A DNA stretch of 64,000 nucleotides from Synechococcus sp. CBW1002 (GTDB lineage Bacteria > Cyanobacteriota > Cyanobacteriia > PCC-6307 > Cyanobiaceae). The stretch is from positions 1-64,000 of the forward strand of contig NZ_CP060398.1 in assembly GCF_015840915.1 (NCBI RefSeq). Direction: 5' to 3'. Made by a program: the position numbers and the translations under genes. This document shows positions 58,661-64,000 of the stretch, in pieces. Position 1 is the first letter of the stretch; every line of letters starts with the position of its first letter. Below the pieces are notes generated by a model. It made no database searches. It had not been told where the DNA came from and saw nothing but the letters and a program-made list of their open reading frames with translations.

Positions 58661-59830
58661 TCAACGACTCAGGGCCAGCGCGGCTCCCAGACCGCCGCGC
58701 ACATCCTCAGGGGCGAGCCGGCCATCGCTGTCGGTGTCGAGGGCATCAAACACCGCATCGCTGCCGAGCCACTCCTCACGGGTGATGCAGCCATCGCCAT
58801 CAAGATCGTTGAGCAGGAAAATCTCCTGCACCGCATGGGTGAAGGCAGCTCCGCCCTCCAGCACCGCCAGTCGGTGGGCCAGCTGGGCCTCCAGAGTTTC
58901 GATCGCCTTGGAGAAACCGCGGATGCCCTCATCGAGCTTCTCGGAGGCCATGGGGTCCTCCGCCAGCATGGCGCGGAACCCCGCCTCATCCAGGCTGATG
59001 CGCGGCTCACTCGGCGCCGGATCGCTGCCGTTGAGCTTGCGGGGCAGCTCTGCCTCGGTGCTGCGCAACTGATCCAGCAGGGCCGGTGAGATCGTCAGCA
59101 GATCACACCCCGCCAGCTCAAGAATCTCGTCCAGGTTGCGGAAGCTGGCTCCCATCACCTCGGTGCGGTAGCCGTAGGTCTTGAAGTAATTGAAGATCCG
59201 TGTCACCGACACCACGCCGGGATCCTCGGCACCGGGGTAGTGATCGCGACCGGTTGATTTCTTGTACCAATCCAGGATGCGCCCCACGAAGGGAGAGATC
59301 AACGTGACGCCGGCTTCAGCCGCTGCCACAGCCTGGGCAAAGCCGAACAGCAGCGTGAGATTGCAGTGGATGCCGTCCTTCTCCAGCCGCTCAGCAGCCT
59401 GGATGCCCTCCCAGGTGGAGGCGATCTTGATCAGCACCCGTTCGCGACCAATCCCCGCCTGCTCGTAGAGACCGATCAGTTTGTGGGCCTTGGCCACCGT
59501 GGCCTCGGTGTCGTAGCTGAGGCGGGCATCCACCTCGGTGGAGACACGACCAGGCACGATCTGCAGAATCTCCTTGCCGAAGGTGACGCAGATCTCGTCG
59601 AGGGCTTCGTTCACCACCTCCTCGGCCGGAGCCTCCGCGCCGATCACTGCCCGCGATTCCTGCAGCGAGCGGTCGATCAGGTTCTGGTAGGTGGGAATCT
59701 GGGCCGCCGCCAGGATCAACGACGGGTTGGTGGTGGCATCCCGCGGTGTGAACTGTCGAATCGCATCGATGTCGCCGGTGTCGGCGACCACCACCGTCAT
59801 GGCGGCGAGTTGATCCAGGAGATTGGCCAT
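58661..59830 (-). CDS. tal: Transaldolase with C-terminal EF-hand pair
   Basis: Transaldolase exchanges three-carbon units in the pentose phosphate pathway. The 389-residue protein starts [20 protein letters not shown], has [16 protein letters not shown], the catalytic-Lys strand [20 protein letters not shown] and [18 protein letters not shown]. After about residue 330 it carries two EF-hand loops, [12 protein letters not shown] and [12 protein letters not shown], with canonical Asp/Glu calcium positions. The EF-hand form is known in some cyanobacteria and may link activity to calcium (inference). Confidence 0.95.
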   Translation of the reverse strand: MANLLDQLAAMTVVVADTGDIDAIRQFTPRDATTNPSLILAAAQIPTYQNLIDRSLQESRAVIGAEAPAEEVVNEALDEICVTFGKEILQIVPGRVSTEVDARLSYDTEATVAKAHKLIGLYEQAGIGRERVLIKIASTWEGIQAAERLEKDGIHCNLTLLFGFAQAVAAAEAGVTLISPFVGRILDWYKKSTGRDHYPGAEDPGVVSVTRIFNYFKTYGYRTEVMGASFRNLDEILELAGCDLLTISPALLDQLRSTEAELPRKLNGSDPAPSEPRISLDEAGFRAMLAEDPMASEKLDEGIRGFSKAIETLEAQLAHRLAVLEGGAAFTHAVQEIFLLNDLDGDGCITREEWLGSDAVFDALDTDSDGRLAPEDVRGGLGAALALSR

Positions 59831-59930
59831 CGGATATCGTCCGCTCCCTGAAGGCTAGCCAGACCCCTAGCAGCCGCCTGAGCCACTTGTGGGAATGGCC
59901 ACAGGCCTGATCAGCCCGATCCCACGGACC

Positions 59931-61742
59931 TCAGGCGGCGGGCCTGGCAGTGGCCGCGGCGGCGGCGGCCGGCTTGCTGGGGGGGATCTTCTCCAGCACC
60001 AGCAGGGCCTCCATGATCTGGCGCGACACCGGCAGGGCCACGGTGGAGCCATAGGCGTTAGCGCCCTGGGGTTCATCCACCACCACCAGGACGGCAAAGC
60101 GGGGATCCTCGATGGGCAGCACCGCGACAAAACTGCAGATCCGGGCGCCCGGGATGTAGACGCCATTGCGGGCCTTCTGGGCCGTGCCCGTCTTGCCACC
60201 GATGCGATAGGCGGCGAGCTTGGCGCCCTTGCCGCTGCCCTTCTCCACCACCGATTCCATCCAGCCCAGCACGACCTTGGTCACAGCCGGATCCAGGAGT
60301 TGGACGCCGGAGCGCGACGCCGGGCTGGCCAAGGCATCACCGGAACGAAGTCCCCGGGTGATGTGGGGACTCACCAGCCGGCCACCATTGGCCAGCATGG
60401 CGTGCATCTGCAGCAGCTTCAGGGGCGTCAGCGAGAACCCCTGACCGAAGGACGCCACAGCCGGTTCGATCGGATGGGAGACGAACTGCTGGCGATCCTT
60501 GAGCTGGCCGGCCACCGCACCAGGCAGGTCGGTGTCTGGCACCGCATCGATGCCGAGCGTATGCAGCCAGTGCCAGAAGCGATCACGCTTCACCCGCGCC
60601 ATGGCATTGACCATCCCCACGTTGCTCGACACCTGCAACACGGTGGGGAAATCGATCACCCCGTTGGCCCGCTTGTCGTGATTGAAGATCGGCCAGCCGC
60701 CAATCGTGAGGGAGCCGCTGTCGTTGACCCGTCCGTTGGGATCGATCGCCTTCTCCTGCAGGGCCAGGGCCAGGTTGATCGGCTTGAACGTGGAACCCGG
60801 TTCATAGAGATCCTGCACCGACCACTCGCGGAACAGACCGGGGTTGAACTTCCAGAATTTGTTGGGGTCATACGTCGGCGTGGACGCAAGGGCCAGCAGC
60901 TCTCCGTTGCGCACATCCATCACCAGGGCCACCCCCCGCTTCGCCTTCCACTGCTTGACCTGCTTGCTGAGGGCCTGCTGGGCCACCTGTTGCAGGCGGG
61001 CATCAAGGGTCAGCTGAAGGCGCAGATCGTCGCCGTAGAGCACGCCAGCCTGCAGACCCTCCGGCAGGGGGGTGCCATCGGCGCCGCGTCGCATGCGCAG
61101 CACCGCCTCATGGCGCTTGAGATCCCGGTCGCGGCTCTGCTCCAGGCCGGCCTGCGGCACCCGCTCCAGGTTGAGGAAGCCCACCACATTGGCGAACAAG
61201 GAACCCTGGGGATAGAGCCGCTGGGGATAGGCCTCGAGATCCAGGCCGCTGATGCCCAGTTCCCGGACCCGCTCGGCCGTGTCAGGGTCGAGATCGGTGG
61301 CCAGCTTGACTCCGCTGCGGCGGCCGCCGATACGGTCTTCCAGGCTGGCCGGAGGCACGGCCAGCACTGGAGCCAGGCGCTCGATCACGTCGGCTGGGGG
61401 CCTCAGCTTCTGGGGATCGTCACCCGGAAGGTTGAAGTACCGGGGATGGGCCCAGAGGGTGTAGCGCTCCTCATCCAGGGCCACCAGACGTCCGGTGCGA
61501 TCCACGATGGTGCGGCGCTTGCCGATCGGCACCTGGGAATGGGTCTGGATAGCCCGGGCCTTGGCCTGCAGCCGGGGCGAATCGACCACCTGCAGCCAGG
61601 CCAGTCGTGCCGCCAGACCAGTGAGGCCAACAGCCAGGATCAGATAGACGGACAGCAACCGGCCTGGGGAGATCGGATGCAGATCAACCACCCGACCCGG
61701 GGGGCGGCGACGGGGGCGGAGATCGGTCGAGGATGCCGCCAT
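59931..61742 (-). CDS. ftsI: Penicillin-binding protein FtsI (septal transpeptidase)
   Basis: FtsI (PBP3) cross-links septal peptidoglycan at division. The 603-residue class B PBP has a short cytosolic start, one membrane helix (LLSVYLILAVGLTGLAARLA), the dimerisation domain and a transpeptidase domain with GSTFKPINL (active-site STFK), VSSNVGMVNA (SSN) and GGKTGTAQ (KTG). The tail is Ala-rich. The ATG at 61742 was chosen; the frame is open upstream through non-family sequence and the next gene. The ftsL-like gene lies 40 bases upstream. Confidence 0.93.
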   Translation of the reverse strand: MAASSTDLRPRRRPPGRVVDLHPISPGRLLSVYLILAVGLTGLAARLAWLQVVDSPRLQAKARAIQTHSQVPIGKRRTIVDRTGRLVALDEERYTLWAHPRYFNLPGDDPQKLRPPADVIERLAPVLAVPPASLEDRIGGRRSGVKLATDLDPDTAERVRELGISGLDLEAYPQRLYPQGSLFANVVGFLNLERVPQAGLEQSRDRDLKRHEAVLRMRRGADGTPLPEGLQAGVLYGDDLRLQLTLDARLQQVAQQALSKQVKQWKAKRGVALVMDVRNGELLALASTPTYDPNKFWKFNPGLFREWSVQDLYEPGSTFKPINLALALQEKAIDPNGRVNDSGSLTIGGWPIFNHDKRANGVIDFPTVLQVSSNVGMVNAMARVKRDRFWHWLHTLGIDAVPDTDLPGAVAGQLKDRQQFVSHPIEPAVASFGQGFSLTPLKLLQMHAMLANGGRLVSPHITRGLRSGDALASPASRSGVQLLDPAVTKVVLGWMESVVEKGSGKGAKLAAYRIGGKTGTAQKARNGVYIPGARICSFVAVLPIEDPRFAVLVVVDEPQGANAYGSTVALPVSRQIMEALLVLEKIPPSKPAAAAAATARPAA

Positions 61743-61782
61743 GGGAGGGATCGACGCTGCAGAGACCGGTGAGCCGGAACGT

Positions 61783-62148
61783 TCAGTAACCAGACGGGAT
61801 GCGATCGATCTGGATACTGGCCAAGAGTGGCAGGCCCCGTCGTCCAGCCTCTGCCTGGGGAGCTGGCAGATAGACCAGTTTCTCACTGCTGGTGGGTTCG
61901 ACAAGGCCTGGAGTCCTGGCCACACCGAGGTGATGCTGTTCCAGCACAGCAGTGGCTTCCTGGAGGCGATGCTCCAGCACCTGAGAGGTCTCCAGTTCCT
62001 GATAGCTACGGGCCCAGTGGGCCTGCCAGTAGAGAGTGAGGGCACTCAGGCCGAGCATGGCCACACCCAGACCGAGCAAGGCTCCGTCACTCGCACGGTG
62101 AAGGCCCGCCAGCCAAGGCGAGCGGCGTGCGATCCGGGTCGGAGACAT
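61783..62148 (-). CDS. FtsL-like small membrane protein upstream of ftsI
   Basis: This 121-residue protein has a basic N-terminus, one hydrophobic helix (GALLGLGVAMLGLSALTLYW) and a coiled-coil-like helix (ARSYQELETSQVLEHRLQEA), followed by a polar tail. The topology and place just before ftsI match FtsL, which recruits FtsI, but FtsL diverges too fast to be sure by eye. The ATG at 62148 was chosen. Co-transcription with ftsI is likely. Confidence 0.75.
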   Translation of the reverse strand: MSPTRIARRSPWLAGLHRASDGALLGLGVAMLGLSALTLYWQAHWARSYQELETSQVLEHRLQEATAVLEQHHLGVARTPGLVEPTSSEKLVYLPAPQAEAGRRGLPLLASIQIDRIPSGY

Positions 62149-62325
62149 TGATCCCTGGATCAGCTCCAGAGATCGCCGGATCGGGGCTCGCCGGAGGGGT
62201 TTGGGGGAGGAGGGGGAGGCGAGCAAAGCCTGGATGGAATCTGCGCAAGTGAACCATTGAACAGGGGCACTCGCAAGCTGTGGCGGCGCCATCCGCAAAT
62301 CGGCACAGCACAGCCCGCTCCAGGC

Positions 62326-63798
62326 TCAGCCCCCAAGCAACAGCAGGTTGGAGAAGGTGAGGGCATTCCAGAGGCCATGCATCAGGACGCAGGCCCCGAG
62401 CCGGCCGCTGCGCAACCGCAGCCAGCCCAGCCCCAGACCCAGCACAAACAAGGGCGCCAGCTCGCCCAGGCTGAGGTGGGCCAAGGCGAAGAGGGCCGCA
62501 CTGCCGAGCACGCCTCCCGTACCACCGAGACGCCGCGCCAGGACCGGCAGCAGCACGCCTCGGAACAGGGTCTCCTCGAACAGAGGTGCCAGCACCATGG
62601 CCGTCGCGGCAAAACAGAGCAGCGCCGCAGAGTTGCCGCTGGTGAGCACCAGCTCCAGCAGAGGATTGCTGCCGCTTGGATCACTCCAGATCCACTGCAG
62701 GATCCAGCCGGTCAGGGCCACCACCGGCAACACCATCACCAGGTGGGAGGCGGCCCAGCGGAGGCTGAGGCTGAGCGGCCGCCAGCGCCACTGCAACCAG
62801 CCACCCTCCGGTACAGGTCCCAACCCAGCCAACAGGACAGCGAGCAGGGTCAGGGGGGCGGCCATCAGCCCCAGATAGAGCCCGAGCACCTGCAGCCCCT
62901 GGCCCAAAGCCAGGTCCACCCCGAGTGCGGCCACTGCGGAGCTGAGCAGCGGGCCTAGCAGCAGCGGGGTGAGCACTTCACCCAGCAGCACGAAACCACC
63001 GGCGATCAGCAGGGTCACATCCACACCGGAGAGGGTGGGGCCCTGCAAGGGGGGAAGGGGCGCCTGGCGACCACGCCAGGCCAGCCACAGCTGCCGCACC
63101 AGCAGGGCCAGTCCGAGCAGCAACAGCAGAGCGGGCAGCAGGTTGATGCCGACCAGCCGCCAGAGGGCTCCACGGGCAGGGCCCGCCTCCAGGCATCGCA
63201 GCGGCCGATCCTCGGCATCAGCGCTGAGCTGCTCGCAGCCCAGGCGCCGCAACAGCGGCGAGGGTGACCACGGCTCCAGCAGAGTGGCGATCAGGTCGTC
63301 GGGCGTCAGGGCGGCCAGCAGGGCGGGATCAGCGACCGCCAGAGCCGAAGGGCTGGCCGCCGGTTCCTCACCGGACCGGGAGGGGGAGGGAGACCCCAGC
63401 AGGGCATCGAGCAGGGGGCGCCGGGAGGGGGGAAGCTCGGCGGTTGCGCGTAAATCCTGCAGCAACGCCCGGGCCTGGGCGTCGTCGCCGCGGCCACGCT
63501 CAAGCAGGGCCCACTGCAGCCGCAGCGGCGGAGCGGTCAGTCCAGCCGTGTCGCCATCGAGGCGTTGCAACTCCCTCCGCAACGCTTCCAGCGGATCGGC
63601 CCCCACCAGCAGGGGCTGCAACGGAGCGGGAACCGCCGGCGCCGCCAGAGCAGCCAGCTCCAGCTGGCGCAGATCGAGGGCGGTGGCCACCGACGGCCGC
63701 TGCAGGCTGTCGAGCAGGCCGTTGAACCAGACCAGGGCACTCAGAGCCAGGCTGAGGAACGCCAGGGCGGGCTTCCAGGTTGCGGAGGACGGAGCCAT
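62326..63798 (-). CDS. CPBP-family intramembrane metalloprotease
   Basis: This 490-residue membrane protein has a soluble N-terminal half (about 30-215) and a C-terminal CPBP/ABI (CAAX-like) protease domain with FEETLFRGVLLPVLARRLGG, FALAHLSLGELAP and VLMHGLWNALTFSN holding the Glu-Glu and His residues. Members process or protect membrane proteins; in cyanobacteria and plastids they are implicated in protein maturation and thylakoid function. The ATG at 63798 was chosen, and the frame to 63876 lacks family sequence. Confidence 0.85.
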   Translation of the reverse strand: MAPSSATWKPALAFLSLALSALVWFNGLLDSLQRPSVATALDLRQLELAALAAPAVPAPLQPLLVGADPLEALRRELQRLDGDTAGLTAPPLRLQWALLERGRGDDAQARALLQDLRATAELPPSRRPLLDALLGSPSPSRSGEEPAASPSALAVADPALLAALTPDDLIATLLEPWSPSPLLRRLGCEQLSADAEDRPLRCLEAGPARGALWRLVGINLLPALLLLLGLALLVRQLWLAWRGRQAPLPPLQGPTLSGVDVTLLIAGGFVLLGEVLTPLLLGPLLSSAVAALGVDLALGQGLQVLGLYLGLMAAPLTLLAVLLAGLGPVPEGGWLQWRWRPLSLSLRWAASHLVMVLPVVALTGWILQWIWSDPSGSNPLLELVLTSGNSAALLCFAATAMVLAPLFEETLFRGVLLPVLARRLGGTGGVLGSAALFALAHLSLGELAPLFVLGLGLGWLRLRSGRLGACVLMHGLWNALTFSNLLLLGG

Positions 63799-63904
63799 GC
63801 AGTGCGCCGGTGGCCCTGGGATTCTGGTCTGCAGGGGCCGCACACCCCCCGCGACCTGGCTCCCGACCCCTCCCATACGATGGCCGCACCCGCGCCACAG
63901 CTCC

Positions 63905-64000
63905 GTGTCCCTCCGGTTGGTTCTGGTCCGTCACGGGCTGAGCACCTTCAACACCGAGCACCGCATTCAGGGACGCGACGATCTCTCCAGCCTCACCGCC
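63905..64000 (+). CDS. Histidine phosphatase family protein, cut by window end
   Basis: The first 32 residues are visible: a GTG start at 63905, then LRLVLVRHGLSTFNTE with the phosphohistidine RHG motif at the start of the fold. The gene runs past the right edge. Cyanobacterial members include two-domain phosphoserine phosphatases and phosphoglycerate-mutase-like proteins, and the subtype cannot be told from this fragment. It is divergent from the CPBP gene. Confidence 0.85.
   Translation, partial: MSLRLVLVRHGLSTFNTEHRIQGRDDLSSLTA

Noticed and set aside
59889-61772. Long plus-strand open frame opposite ftsI
   Set aside because: Antisense shadow; the minus strand encodes all class B PBP motifs.

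Overview
The window is a GC-rich, gene-dense, single-chromosome segment from an alpha-cyanobacterium, most likely Cyanobium or a close Synechococcus relative. The evidence is form IA RuBisCO with an alpha-carboxysome operon that includes CsoS1E and CsoS1D, the chlN/chlB/chlL and por genes, PsaM, cyanobacterial NDH-1 subunits, the ado/aar alkane genes, and no enrichment of the HIP1 palindrome. I saw no rRNA, tRNA, CRISPR array or insertion sequence.

Layout. The window begins exactly at the GTG of dnaA. From 1.4 to 15.8 kb, 14 genes run on the minus strand as one carbon-concentrating (CCM) operon. In transcription order they are csoS1, cbbL, cbbS, csoS2, csoSCA, csoS4A, csoS4B, csoS1E, a ferritin-like gene, ndhF4, ndhD4, chpX (cupB), acRAF and cbbX. 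Just upstream lie the bicarbonate transporter gene and its regulator (sbtA, sbtB), then rdgB on the opposite strand, then csoS1D. Region 1.4-19.2 kb therefore holds bicarbonate uptake, CO2 hydration, shell, enzyme, assembly factor and activase genes in one block. Region 19.6-26.1 kb holds chlorophyll and photosystem genes: dark-operative chlN-chlB-chlL, light-dependent por facing them, an unknown membrane protein and the tiny psaM. crr6, tauE-like, lplA, an M50 protease, trpF and a secreted unknown follow.

Region 31.0-35.5 kb is the alkane and fatty-acid cluster ado-aar-accA-SDR-folE. Region 35.5-41.2 kb has a creatininase-family gene, an S1-domain gene overlapping tab2, pgeF and a large FAD oxidoreductase. 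Region 41.5-43.4 kb contains two neighbouring genes, a metallo-beta-lactamase-fold protein and an MscS-type channel. Each is broken by an apparent one-base deletion. The rest is housekeeping: 5'-nucleotidase family, ppsA, tic22, ilvB, an M23 peptidase, hemH, a tyrosine recombinase, cobO, pyrH, frr, a geranylgeranyl-reductase-family gene, an EF-hand transaldolase, ftsI with an ftsL-like gene, and a CPBP protease. A histidine phosphatase runs off the right edge.

The most interesting signals are the organisation of the CCM island, the 160-residue basic extension of CsoS1E, a perfect hairpin between cbbS and csoS2, and a 16-base element shared by the csoS1 and sbtA leaders. Others are an 18-bp tandem repeat before chlN, a zinc-ribbon tail on acetolactate synthase, a three-copy 14-bp repeat before cobO, and the paired frameshifts. 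Functions are assigned by recognising protein families by eye; no database search was run.
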